From: Thozetella sp. PMI_491
Taxonomy: Eukaryota; Ascomycota; Sordariomycetes; Chaetosphaeriales; Chaetosphaeriaceae
Direction of reading: 5' to 3'
DNA length: 64,000 nt
NCBI GenBank assembly: GCA_021432635.1
Contig: MU270015.1
Location: 1,101,762-1,165,761, forward strand
Part shown: in pieces, positions 23,347 to 33,807 of the stretch
Position numbering within the stretch: position 1 is the stretch's first letter
How the letters are laid out: each line of letters starts with the position of its first letter
Program-made: the position numbers and the translations under genes
The notes under the pieces: model-generated
Database searches by the model: none
What the model was told of the DNA's origin: nothing
Seen by the model: the letters and a program-made list of their open reading frames with translations, nothing else

Positions 23347-23390
23347 ATTGGCCCACGCCCAACGCCATTGGACTGACATTAAACGCCAAT
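23347..23390. promoter_or_regulatory. Three CCAAT boxes in a row
   Basis: ATTGG at 23347-23351, ATTGG at 23367-23371 and CCAAT at 23386-23390, spaced by about 20 bases, that is about two helical turns. CCAAT is the binding site of the fungal HAP/CBC complex. They lie about 260-300 bases upstream of the Clr5 start codon. Confidence 0.5.
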
Positions 23391-23918
23391 GGTCAGCGTC
23401 TGGACCTATATACTCGTGGCATTCCACATTGTTCACTCCCCGGTGCTATTTATCTTCTCGCATCTATTTACTCATTGGACTTTCGACGTCTGTCAACCAT
23501 CTATTCACTCTCAGTCACTTATTAGACTTCTCCAAGGTGCCTATCGCCATGACCCATATGAATGTCTTCGACGAGTGGCAAACTTCGCCACAACAACGGG
23601 ACGGCCTTACTTTCTCCGTGATGTCAGGTAAATGTGGCACTGAAGGGCACAGGCAACTCACTAACGACACCCCGCCAGCCCCACGGCCAGACCGGCTTTG
23701 ACGCGCGCCGGGGCCTAGCGTGGAGAAGTGCCTCCGCTTCCCAACTTCTGTGACTGACGCCACTAAGGTGTCTGCACGTACACTTGGCCAGGCCTGATTC
23801 GTTCCAAATATGCTGTACTCCTCCTCTACAAATCATGTTGAGCAGAGGTAACCAGGGTCGGAATAGTTCTTCACCGTCTTGACGTGGCGACTGACGATAG
23901 GAGACGGCGGGAGTTGGT

Positions 23919-25097
23919 TCACGATGGAACGGCATTAGGAATACGCAGTGCCACACGAGCACGGCATATTACACTGGATATTTTGCTTAGGACGAACGTG
24001 AGCATGAAGGCGACTCCGGTGAGCCCATTTGCCGCAGCGATCTCGGCAGTAGACCACGAGCGCTCGATAATGATACGACCGTATAGTGTACCAAGTAGAG
24101 CAAAAGAGAGCCAAGGTAGTGGGGGGTAGACGGAATTCAAATACTTGTTGTTGACCGAGTAGAACCAGATGCGAAGCCAGGGGCTGTCAGTCCACGGTGA
24201 TTCCTCTGTGGCCTCGTCACTCTCCTTCCCACAGTATCCATGTGTCGGAGAAAGCCATATATTCCACCAGATAGTGACAATGGTGAATAAGAAGAGCAAG
24301 GCATTGTGTAAATGCCATGATATGGTTGAAGCGCGGATAGTCTTCTGGTCGGGTTGAGTGTGCTCTTGTCTCTCGCGGTCTCCCAACAGCGGTTCGGCGA
24401 TATCGTCTTTCGCCGTGTCTGGGAGGACACCAAGCAGTCCATATGCGACAATATGTTCCGTCTTCGACATGGTAACCCACAGTAGCCCGGTAAGAATATA
24501 GTTAATGCCGAGAGCAAACAAGATGAGAGTTAGGAACCGAATTTCCCCTCCTGAAACAACGAATTCGATAAAAAAGGAGATGAGAATCAATGCAACGCAG
24601 CGTATAACGAAGTGCCTCATCATGCGCCCCGAAGACCAGCCCAAATTCGTCCTTGATCGCCCAAAATATACCACGCCCATACCCAAAAGAAACATAAAGC
24701 CGGGTGCGCATAAGTGCGAGAGGGTGCGGATGGCATACGGCACTGGTGGAGTCCAAGCACGCACAATTTCACTATCAGCTTCTTCCGTGGTGTTGGTTGC
24801 ATGGGGGAAAGCCCTGAGAGCGAGAGAGTTGTGGTCCATCGCCATGAAAATCATGAGCAGTCCTCGCAGCATGTCCGGCGCCAGTGCTCGGACGGAGGAT
24901 TTGGCTGGCGTGGCGGGCAACGATGCGTTGTCAGGCGTAGAGCGTTGAAGGAGAGGACTGTGATCGCTTAAAACAGGATAGTCTTCTAATAATGCCGACA
25001 TATCGTTTTGGGTCGCTTCCGCGGCAAAGCTTGTCTGCTCGACAGCCGGGTCGGGCTGTGAGGGAATGGCGGGCTGACGCCCCTCTTCTCGAGACAT
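23919..25097 (-). CDS. HGSNAT-type (heparan-alpha-glucosaminide N-acetyltransferase-like) membrane protein
   Basis: An intronless reading frame for 392 residues. After a soluble N-terminus the catalytic-domain pattern appears: RALAPDMLRGLLMIFMAMDH in the first membrane helix, LSHLCAPGFMFLLGMGVVYF, then five or more further helices (for example LILFALGINYILTGLLWV and LLFLFTIVTIWWNIWLSP). Family members (DUF1624/HGSNAT_cat) transfer acetyl groups from acetyl-CoA across a membrane to a sugar acceptor; the acidic-His pair MDH in helix 1 is the usual conserved feature. The fungal substrate is unknown. The frame ends after ALRIPNAVPS, earlier than I would expect, and I could not find a convincing downstream exon carrying the final helices, so the C-terminus may be truncated or mis-modelled. 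Confidence 0.8.
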   Translation of the reverse strand: MSREEGRQPAIPSQPDPAVEQTSFAAEATQNDMSALLEDYPVLSDHSPLLQRSTPDNASLPATPAKSSVRALAPDMLRGLLMIFMAMDHNSLALRAFPHATNTTEEADSEIVRAWTPPVPYAIRTLSHLCAPGFMFLLGMGVVYFGRSRTNLGWSSGRMMRHFVIRCVALILISFFIEFVVSGGEIRFLTLILFALGINYILTGLLWVTMSKTEHIVAYGLLGVLPDTAKDDIAEPLLGDRERQEHTQPDQKTIRASTISWHLHNALLFLFTIVTIWWNIWLSPTHGYCGKESDEATEESPWTDSPWLRIWFYSVNNKYLNSVYPPLPWLSFALLGTLYGRIIIERSWSTAEIAAANGLTGVAFMLTFVLSKISSVICRARVALRIPNAVPS

Positions 25098-25786
25098 CGT
25101 CCTGTTTTTGGCCGTTCGAGCCCGACTTGGTGAGAGACGAAGGAAGGAAGTCTGGAGAAATTCGAATGCCAGAGTACTTGATCTTGGACGAAAGAAAATG
25201 ATGAAAAAGCAGAGACGAGGGGGAATGGCTCTCTTTTTCTTAAGGGTTCGTGCAGTTCTAGGTCGTACTTAGACGCAGTCGCCAACGTAAGTGATGACGA
25301 AACACGCGGCCCTGCATAACGGAGATAATCGATCGCAGCCACCCCGACTTTAACTAGCTCCCACGCCGTAAGTATCTCGTAAGCAAAACATAAGGTGCTC
25401 AAAACAGCTTATCTAGATCAGTACCTTGTCAACTACTAACTAAGACGCGCCATCTATTGACTGCTCCCTAATGCCCATTCCATATAAACGCACAAGCTCA
25501 ACAATGACCGTTTCACAGTAAAATCACGACTTCATCTTCCTCGGAAGACCAACTAAGCTCCCTACATTATGCCTGAAAGATCCAAATTTTCGAGGAAATC
25601 GACCCTCAAAAACTATTCAAATAATCCACTAGGCACCTTTATAAAATCGGTCTCTGACATGCTGAAATTCGAGGCAGCAGGCTCGCCTTGGACCTTTTCA
25701 TGCCTTGATTTGACTGGAGCGCTGCTCTTACTGAGGCTATAGGGTTCAGCGACGGTACTCGGTACATTGGTCGGCAGGCTAGTAGC
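25098..25786. other. Intergenic gap
   Basis: 689 bases. It holds the promoter of the HGSNAT-like gene and the 3' flank of the decayed transcription factor. No gene is visible. Confidence 0.5.
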
Positions 25787-27264
25787 TTACCACAGGCCTC
25801 TTTGGGCTAAGACCCATTCAAAGAAGGAAAGAGTCCATTGGATCGTCGGCAGATCTTGCACCTGTCTTAGCAGCAAGATGCTCTGGCGTATATAGGTATG
25901 AGCCATCAGTTTGCTCATCTCGGATTCTGGACTCTGAAGAGCCGATTCGATCCGAAGCGCGAGAGCGGTGAAGATACACATCAAACTGCTCTCCATCGTC
26001 AGCTGGAACTCACCACCAAATCGTAGTGTCAGAACGGCTCATACAAGCTTAGCGGGAGCATCCTCAACAACTCAAGAGCCATTACCATTCCGATAAGGGT
26101 ATCTAACTCGAACATGGCGGTGCGGATCCGTTGGTTTGCCCAGACTAAATGGTTGTCGTCTGCGGCTTTCTGTAGCGTCCGGCATACCATACACTCGAAT
26201 CTGTAACTTGTCGCCATCAATACAATTAGCGATATGTCGTCGCTCTTGTGCATCAATAACTAATACTTAGGGAAGCAACATCCTCCATAGTGCGAAGCGG
26301 CCGGGTATACTTTTGTCGAGCGCTTCGACACTGTGCTGCCGATTGGCGACGATTTGCAGACACTTCTCTCCTTTAAACCCATCACTAATGTCTTCATATT
26401 AGCGATGAAGAGATATTTCAACTGACCGATAGTTGCTAACTCGATGTATTCGATCAAATAATGTTTCTTTTGCGTGGTCATTGGGGATAGCATCGACAAG
26501 TGCCCGGGTGCGATTTTCGAGCCTTCCCAGTCGTCCTGTTTCAGTGGAGTTAGGTCGCAACCACCAAGTCCAACATTCGCATATTTCGCAGGCCGGTGAG
26601 AGACATGGCCACATCGCGTGTCTATCGAGAAAGACTAGTCAGTTCTTAAGGAAGGCAAAAGGGCAGATTTCAGGCCAACACGTGCATGTAACACCCTCCA
26701 AATCCTCTGGCACACCTTGTACACATCGGGTCTAGATAGCCAGCAACATCTCTATCAAATATAGTCATTATATTGTTCATTTTACGCATGGAAGAGGTTC
26801 GACCAACCTCTTATGCAACCCCATCCTGGCGGCGATTCGCGTGGCATTTTGAAGCCAGAACTTAAAGTCTTTGTCAACGGTATAGGAAAAGACGGACGTT
26901 CCCAAAATCAACGAGCCTTGCAACATTCGAAGCTGGCTTCTTTCACAGCCCAAGTCGTAAAGTAGCGCCGCCTTGTAGATGAAATGTTTCTGTGCAGTTA
27001 ATCGATCCTCAAAACCACAGTTTTTCGGCAATAGCAAAGGAGCACATTGCGCAGCGTTCGCTAGGATAGCCTGCATTAGGAAGAAAGAGAATTGGCCCGA
27101 ATCGTACGATCGAAGAAATTTGTCTTGATCAAAGGCTGGTGCATGAGGATAGCAGAAGTCGAAGTAAACTCTAAGAAACTTTTCACCAGCAAATGATCAC
27201 TAGTGGCCACGATTGGAAACATGAGTATGGCAGCGTATGAAGGTGTGTCTTTGAGCTTGGACAT
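25787..27264 (-). pseudogene. Decayed fungal-specific transcription factor (fungal_trans domain)
   Basis: Minus-strand pieces read as the fungal_trans domain: YFDFCYPHAPAFDQDKF, then LTAQKHFIYKAALLYDLG and ATRIAARMGLHKR, then RIWRVLHA, and a C-terminal piece with FECMVCRTLQKAAD and ANQRIRTAMFELDTLIG, ending WTLSFFEWVLAQRGLW. The pieces fall in different frames. Some steps look like normal introns (for example after MGLHKR). Others do not: a missing base before YFDFCYP, two extra bases between DPM and YKVCQRIW, and mixed frames in the region that should follow DRH. No Zn2Cys6 cluster is present upstream to 27480. I infer a degenerating host regulator that has lost its DNA-binding end. It lies immediately downstream of the sugar carrier, so it may once have regulated it. 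Confidence 0.6.
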
Positions 27265-27618
27265 TTCTAGGGTGTCACACTGCGATGAATGGGATTCAGC
27301 TATGAGGTGATGGGAAGATGAGGGTGACGTCGTACTTCAACCGTCTATGGGCACGTCTAGGAGGGTTGATAAATGATATTCGGCATTTATTGGGCTCTAA
27401 GTTGCCATAGCCTCACAAAATTGCTTGGTTATTCATATGGTATCGTTCGATCTAAATCAAAGGAGAAGAAGAAACTTTGTGCGGTCCTGTTCCAACTTTG
27501 TGTAGAAGCTTAATTTAACCTAGAAGGCCAGCCAGCGCCGGACCCAATGGTCTCCTCATAAATAATGCCACCAGTATCGTTGGCCCAGGCCGTCTCCTCC
27601 AAACTTTGGACAGCAGAT
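27265..27618. other. Intergenic gap
   Basis: 354 bases between the decayed regulator and the sugar carrier. No zinc-cluster coding sequence was found here in any minus-strand frame. Confidence 0.5.
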
Positions 27619-30055
27619 TTACGGCTCATTCGCGATGCGCTCGAAGTTCTCTGCCTTCTCAATAATCGGCGGTGGCTTGGCGATCTTCTGCCGGAGGATG
27701 TGGCGCTTGAAGAAGTAGGGGAGCCATACGGTAAGCTCATGGGATATGAACTTCTTCGTCGGTACCGAGAATACCTCTGTCAAGAGAATCAGCGGGGGAG
27801 GCTCATCCGAGTAAAGGGAGCATGTAGGGACTTACGGTCCAGCTCTTCCAGGGTGAGCTGCTTAGTCTCGCGGACGAAACAGAAGATCATACCCCATGCG
27901 ACCAGGTTGAGCGCGGCATAGAAACCGACTAAGATGGGGTCAGCACATATCACCTCGAAGTGTACTAGTGGGGATTCGCGTACAAGCACCAGTAGGTGTC
28001 ATCACAGTGTTCATGCGTGGGAAGGTCAAGCTGAGAATGCCGGCTAGGAGTCGTCAGTGATCACTGGTGTTCCACGAGCGGGGTGTGCATGCTCACCGAA
28101 AGTGTTGTTGATGCAGACGGCCCAAGCCATTCCCTGCTCACGCTGGATGGTGGGGAACACCTCGGCTGAATACTGGAAAGCGACCGGGCCTTCGCCGAGA
28201 GAATAACATATCGTGAAGAGGTAGACGAAGCTGAGAGAGGGCGAGGGTTAGTCAAGGCACAACCTGAAGATACCAACAGCGGACTTACAGGACCACAGGC
28301 CCGATCTGTTCGCCTCGGGAGCCGGTTGTTTTGAGCAGAGAGAGTCCAGCGGCCAGTAGGAAAACACACATGAGTGGGAAGGTCTGAGGAGCCGAGCGAT
28401 TAGCTACATGGGGAACGAGACAGGTGGTTAGGACGAGCGACGTACAATCAAAGTCAAGGTTCTTCGTCCCTTGGTGTCAATGAGGAACAAAGTAGGGATG
28501 GTGAACACGACCTGGATGGCACCGTAGCCCAGGGAGGCATACAGCGCCTCGGTCTGTGTGTAGCCGGCACGCTCAAAAATGGAAGAGCTGTAGAACGAGA
28601 TAACTGCCAAATGTGAGCACAGGCCATTTGCGGCAGAGAGGGGGTAGCCTACTGTTGATGCCGCACATCTGCTGCGCAAGCATGACGGTGGAAGCACCGT
28701 AGTTGGCACGTCGGATCCGGGGCACGGCGAAGCAGTCCCACAAGCGGGCGAAGTAGCCCTCGCCAGATGCCTCGCGGAGCTCCTCCTGGTAGATGACCCA
28801 CGAGTAGTAGTAGTCGCGCGCGGCAATGATAGGGTGCGGGCGCAGCTTGCTCATGGACTGGAACGCCTGGGCATACCGGCCGTGCTTCATGAGCCAGCGC
28901 GGGGACTCGGGGCAGAAGAAGATGCCGCACATGAGGATGAAGGACGGGATGAAGGCCGATCCGAGCTGGAGGCGCCAGGCGATATCGCCCGTGTTCATGA
29001 CAATGACGTTGGCGGCGAAACCAAGGAAAATACCTACATGCCGAGTCAGTACATAAAGGTCACCGGCCTAAGCGGGTGGTAAGTAAAGGAAGCGTACCGG
29101 CCACGACCCAGAGCTGCCAGAACATGACGAGGGCGCCACGGATGCGGGCCGGGGCCATCTCAGCGGAGTAGATGGGCACCGTCGCGTTCTTTGCGCCAAT
29201 GCCGATGCCCATCACGAAGCGGGCCGCGAACAGTGCCTGCCACGAGTGCGTGAAAGCGGAGCCGATAGGCGTAGCGGTAAGGCAGCAAGCGGTGATGAAG
29301 ATCTCGCCTCTTCGTCCGAAGTAGTGGTTCAGCGGGTCGACGATAAAGGCACCGCTATCCATGAGGTCAGCTATTGGGGTACGGACCTCGCGCGCGAGAC
29401 GGCGAACTCACATGAGACCGGCGGTCAAGAAGATGATTGCGTTGACAATACCGACGATCCACTCGTTCGTGCCCTCGCCCTCGATGCCGAATTCTTTGTG
29501 GAAGGTCAAGTTAGCACCGTTGGAACCCGTCTGATCCCAGCCCTGCGTGGCGGCTCCGATGGCGCAAAGGCCCATTGAGAACCAGAGCGTGCGCGTGTTG
29601 TGCCACTTGTGGTCGCGCTCGTAGCGGAGAGCATCGCGCTCTTGCTCGTCAATATCACCGAGCATCTCAAACGCAGTGGGGTCGCGCGCGACGAGCGCGG
29701 CCCGGCCGAAAAGAGCGGCATGCTCGGCGAGCTGATGCGACTCGGCGAACGCCTGGGCATCGAGAACTACCTGTTCTGGGGAGACGCGCTGTTGGGGAGT
29801 GGAAAATCAGCGCCAATGTCTAGTGGATATGCAAGGCGCCGCGAAAATCTAGGCATTGAGGCGCCTTACCTTGAGGGGGTTCTCGACAATGTTGATAGCA
29901 GCTGCCCTGCGACGGCCGGTCCCCGCCGTATGGTCCGTAGTCTCAGGGGCGACTTTCTCATCGAGAGAAGTGTCCGGGTTGACAACCTTCTCAAAGTCCT
30001 CAGTGTGGGTGGCTTGCGGCGTCTCCGCCGGGTCCGACGACGGCTTCTCCCCCAT
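27619..30055 (-). CDS. MFS sugar-porter-family carrier (inositol/hexose type)
   Basis: A gene with about eight introns encoding a 12-helix sugar porter. Exon 1 is 30055..29870 (62 codons), exon 2 starts at 29788, and the last exon is recovered by splicing after LTLEELD to give [18 protein letters not shown], with stop at 27619-27621. Signature stretches are [14 protein letters not shown] after TM1, [11 protein letters not shown] (the loop 2-3 G-R-R motif), [31 protein letters not shown] and [11 protein letters not shown]. The [13 protein letters not shown] segment is typical of the fungal inositol-transporter-like branch, so myo-inositol or a related polyol or hexose is a reasonable guess for the substrate. 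It sits in the plasma membrane and is proton driven. A TATA-like box lies 120 bases upstream and GTGGGG (CreA-type) sites lie near 30205-30215. Confidence 0.9.
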
Positions 30056-30173
30056 GATAGCTATGGATATACGTGAGACCTACTAGACGTGGAGTCAAAA
30101 TCAAAACAGCTGTAGGCGACCAAGAGGGAGCGACCGTCTCGCGGGACTTTCCAGGTTTTTCACCTGCCAGTGC

Positions 30174-30179
30174 TTTATA
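30174..30179 (-). promoter_or_regulatory. TATA-like box of the sugar carrier gene
   Basis: TATAAA on the minus strand, about 120 bases upstream of the start codon at 30055. Confidence 0.5.
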
Positions 30180-30623
30180 TGCTCCATAGGCGCCAAGGGG
30201 AGGCGCCCCACCCCCTACCCCCAACTTCACCTCATCCGAGCTTCGGGATCGGCGGCGGTAGGCCCTCGCGCGAGAGACCGGTACGCGATGATCCGACGCG
30301 GGCAGCGACGAGTAGTATCGGCCGCGCACCTTGCCCAATCAACGAGAGGGATTGTGCGAGGTGGGCCGGTGACCGCCCCGGTGTTTTATAATCCTGCAGC
30401 ACGGGATGCATAGGAGACTGCGTGCCGGTGGAGACCAGCGAAAGGTAAATGATACCCAAGCCCAAGAGGATTCCTTGGAGAGACAAGTGGATGGTACGTG
30501 CGGTACGTGTGTAATCCCGAAAAGCCCGGAATAGGCCATCAGTACCGAGACCCGAGCCTCCCCTCGACCGGGCGGCCGCTTACTACAGTGCTACAGCATC
30601 CGAAGGCTGGCTACGCTGCAGCA

Positions 30624-30639
30624 TGTACAGTACTGTACA
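30624..30639. repeat. Perfect 16-nt palindrome
   Basis: TGTACAGTACTGTACA is self-complementary over its full length. It is about 570 bases upstream of the sugar carrier start and could be a dimeric regulator site or chance. Confidence 0.6.
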
Positions 30640-31241
30640 GTGTCTGCGGCTCGTCACCTCGTACTTCGGGCCGGGTCTTTTGCGCCCGCATAGTTGCTCT
30701 CCAAGTGGGGGGAATGGCCGTTGTCGCCCATTGCATCGTTGGGGACCCTAGACCGCAACGAAAGTTTATCAGACGAGCAGTTACGTGCGTGGTCAAAGGC
30801 GCTCGGGGTGGTCTAAGCCGGCTGGCAAAGGCCGGCGGGTCCGGGTTTGCCGTGCTAATGTCCTCATAGGCCTATGAAGGCGCGTCCGTTCTGCTTCGGC
30901 CGGGATAGCAGCTCACGCGATCGGCCCCCTGCCCGCATGCATGGTATATACCAAGGGCATATCGTCATACCAAGAATGGTAGAGCATCCACTCTGCGGAG
31001 TAGGCCCGACTATCCCACTATCTCTGCCGGATTTTCTGCCTTGGCCCCTCTGGGCACCCCGCACGTCGGTGTGTAGCACGCAGTCCGTATGGGCGACCTG
31101 TTCGGGGCAGACCCAGCGCTCCTCCCGCAAAACTTGGCTGGGGTGTGGGGTTTTTACGGGCCTCCCCGGACCTAAACAGTAGGTAGGCGGGTGCGCTGGT
31201 GGCTGCTGTGCTGCTGTGGCACCGTCTAGAAGGAGAAGGGG

Positions 31242-31267
31242 AAAAAAAAACCCCCCCCCAAAAAAAA
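31242..31267. repeat. Composite homopolymer tract A9-C9-A8
   Basis: Nine A, nine C and eight A in direct succession. Seen directly; prone to sequencing error. Confidence 0.8.
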
Positions 31268-32030
31268 TCGAGATTGTATGCTGCTTACATTCGCGACATT
31301 GCGGCGCCGGTTTCACACGTGCTTCTCCGCCAGAGCCAATGGACCGGATGACGGTGAGTCAAGCGCACCGGCAGCCTAATTCTTTGTTGTTCCTTCTGTT
31401 TTTGACTTTTCTTCCCTCATCACGCCAAACTTCTTGTTCTTTCTGGATGGATTCATGGAAGCAGCGCCTGACCACCCTCTCGTTGCGTTGGTGGGACCTC
31501 CCCCTCATGGAGAGGTGGGGGCAGGTGGGCCGTTGCGGAGGTTAGCCAGGCTTGCCCGGGTTAGATTTTTGTGCACCACTCTAGCGTACCCACTTGGCGG
31601 CGGCAAATTTGCATGATTACTTCCCCGATGGTCGAGTTGGTCTTAGTGGGTGCAAACATAATCCAGCTTTGCCAGGACAGTCCCCTGCTGCGGCTTGCGT
31701 GGTGAGGCTCGAACGGCTGTGCGGCAGCCGGCCCGCACGAACTGCCTCGGAGCAGCCAAACCTCTACACCTCCGTTTCATGTTTCCGCCACCGCCCTTTT
31801 CCAGTCCTTTTCTCGCGCCAGCCAATCGAAGGCGAGTCGCTAATCTTGGATCCCAGTCGCGAGTAGCGCACCGACGAGGCGCTGAGTTAGGGCCTCCATA
31901 TCGCATTCACATCACGTCATTCCGCGATTCTTGTCTGTCACGTTCTCTATATTTTCTAACCTTGGGACGAGATTTGCCGCCGCCTAGCGAAGAATTTGCC
32001 TATTTCTGATGGCCCGGTCACCGGTCCTTC

Positions 32031-33368
32031 TCAAGGACTAAACTTTGTCCCTGCGATCAGCGGATCGATGAACTCGGTAAGGAACGAGGTCCCCTTGGCC
32101 CACTTCACAAACCAGCCGGGCACCAGCCATCCAAATAGCTGCCCCACGCCTCCCGAGGGGCCTATTGGTACCATGACCGTGTTCTGCAGAGGCGGATACA
32201 CCTTCTGCTGGAGCACGTCGGCGCCGAACAATACAGCGCTGAGCTTCTGGAACAGAGACGGAGCCTTCGGCGCCTCGACCGCACCGGACTTCAGCTTGGC
32301 AGCGAGGTCGGCACCTACTGCCGTGCATACCGTAAGTACCGTCGCCTGCAGCTCCATCAGCGAGTTGGCGCTTCCTGCTACAACGTCCCCCACCGCGTAT
32401 ACGCCTTCCACATCATCGGTGCCGTTGCCTCGGACGCGGAAGAACTCATCGCGGCTGATGACGCGCTTCGTGGCATCGAGCCAATCCGCCGGTAAGAACT
32501 GCGAATTCGGCGTAGCCCCCGTAGCATCGATGTAGAGATCCACAGATTGTGTGCCTCCGTCGCTCAGAGCGACTGCGGTGGCGCCTGCGCCTCCGGTAGT
32601 TCCTGTGACCGTCACGTTGTGGACGACATTGACGTTACGGAACTGCGTTTCCAAGATCTTCTGGGCAAGGGCGCCGCCTGCCTCGGGGATCACACGTGTC
32701 AGGAGCCGTGGGCCGCCGGATACGAGGGTGATCTCAACGGCCGGGTAGACGGTAGCGATCTCGCCCGCCAGCTCGACTCCCACGGCGCCGCCGCCGCCGA
32801 TGAGCACGCTCTTGGCACTGGCCAGAGCCGCCCGAACCGACTCCCACGTCCGCGGGGTCAGCTCCTGATCGTCATGCAGGCCCCAGAGCGGAGAGTGGGA
32901 GGTGGTGCCGGTCGCAATGATCAGCGAATCATACGATATGGTCTGCTGGCCTAGCGCGCTCTCGTCCGAGCCCCTGAGTGTGACTGTTACGCTCCGCTTG
33001 CCAGGATCGACCGATGTAGCGGTCGCCTGCAGATGGGCGACCTGGTCGGCGGGGTACCGCCCCAGCGCTTCGGAGAGAGGCCGCCACAGCTTGCTGTCGG
33101 GGAGCAAGCTTGGCTGGATCAGCGCGCGGGGGCACGCGGGTTTAAAAAAGAAGTGCGTGTTCGGCGTGACGAGCGTGACATGATAGGCGCTCGCCTTGTC
33201 GAGCCGCTGGAGGGCGGGGATGGTGTGGCGGAGGATGAAGTGCACGGCGCCGAGTCCGGCGAGGTTGCCGCCCAGCACCACAATCTCCTTCGCTTTGCTG
33301 TCCGGCATGGTCGAATCCCGTGGAAGAGTCTCCGCAAAGGGCAAGTGCAAATGCGGCGCCGTAAACAA
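32031..33368 (-). CDS. AIF/AMID-like FAD-dependent NAD(P)H oxidoreductase
   Basis: An intronless gene of 445 codons; the likely true start is the internal Met at 33308 (MPDSKAKEIVVLGG), because it directly precedes the first dinucleotide fold, and the preceding 20 residues are not family-like. Marks are VVLGGNLAGLGAVHFIL (FAD fold), YDSLIIATGT, VLIGGGGAVGVELAGEIAT (NAD(P)H fold) and GVYAVGDVV (third FAD contact). The family includes apoptosis-inducing factor homologues and AMID-type NAD(P)H:quinone oxidoreductases. No mitochondrial presequence is obvious from the internal start, whereas the longer form adds a weak basic/hydrophobic extension. The C-terminus has a hydrophobic patch (GQLFGWLVPGWFVKW), which could attach it to a membrane. 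Fungal members influence cell death and redox balance; that role here is inferred. Confidence 0.88.
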   Translation of the reverse strand: MFTAPHLHLPFAETLPRDSTMPDSKAKEIVVLGGNLAGLGAVHFILRHTIPALQRLDKASAYHVTLVTPNTHFFFKPACPRALIQPSLLPDSKLWRPLSEALGRYPADQVAHLQATATSVDPGKRSVTVTLRGSDESALGQQTISYDSLIIATGTTSHSPLWGLHDDQELTPRTWESVRAALASAKSVLIGGGGAVGVELAGEIATVYPAVEITLVSGGPRLLTRVIPEAGGALAQKILETQFRNVNVVHNVTVTGTTGGAGATAVALSDGGTQSVDLYIDATGATPNSQFLPADWLDATKRVISRDEFFRVRGNGTDDVEGVYAVGDVVAGSANSLMELQATVLTVCTAVGADLAAKLKSGAVEAPKAPSLFQKLSAVLFGADVLQQKVYPPLQNTVMVPIGPSGGVGQLFGWLVPGWFVKWAKGTSFLTEFIDPLIAGTKFSP

Positions 33369-33807
33369 CGAAGGTTTCAGAAAGAGCGCGGCGGGCTACA
33401 CAGACTCGGATTCGATCAATTGGGCGATTTGCGGGAGAAACTGAGGATTGTCGTCGAGTTGAAGCTCCCGGCCTCGGCACCACGTTGTAGGTGCGGAGTT
33501 GACAGGGATCTAGCCGAGGGAAGCGGCGCCAATCGCTCTGATAAGGATGCAACGTGTTGTTAGTTTCCAGATTAAGTATCAAGGAACTTTGGGTATGCAT
33601 AAAGCAGCGGAAGGCACGCCAAGGAAGGGAGATTTAGACTTTGAGTTGCCGGATGGTGATGCCTCGTTGAGGGGCAGCCTTTGCGCGTAGCAGTCCTCCT
33701 CCATCAAGGTACCTAATAACAATAGGATATAGTGGCAGCTATTCACGTCTGCGCAATGTGCCAATGGCAGGGTTTGTTTGGACCAAGGGTCCTCTATTGG
33801 CATCTTT
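33369..33807. other. Intergenic gap
   Basis: 439 bases between two minus-strand genes; no gene is visible. Confidence 0.5.

Larger units (their letters stand above)
23090..23918. other. Intergenic region with Clr5-gene promoter
   Basis: 829 bases. The part nearest the Clr5 gene holds a TATA-like box and a cluster of three CCAAT boxes. A 129-codon plus-strand open frame at 23312-23701 overlaps them, has no recognisable domain and I do not call it. Confidence 0.55.
30056..32030. other. Long promoter-side intergenic region of the sugar carrier
   Basis: About 2 kb with no supportable gene. It holds the TATA-like box at 30174-30179, C-rich stretches near 30200-30232 that contain GTGGGG on the minus strand, a 16-nt perfect palindrome at 30624-30639 and an A9-C9-A8 tract at 31242-31267. 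Several longish open frames on both strands reflect GC-rich composition. Confidence 0.5.

Noticed and set aside
23312-23701. 129-codon plus-strand frame between the Clr5 and HGSNAT-like genes
   Set aside because: It spans the CCAAT/TATA promoter region and contains no recognisable domain.
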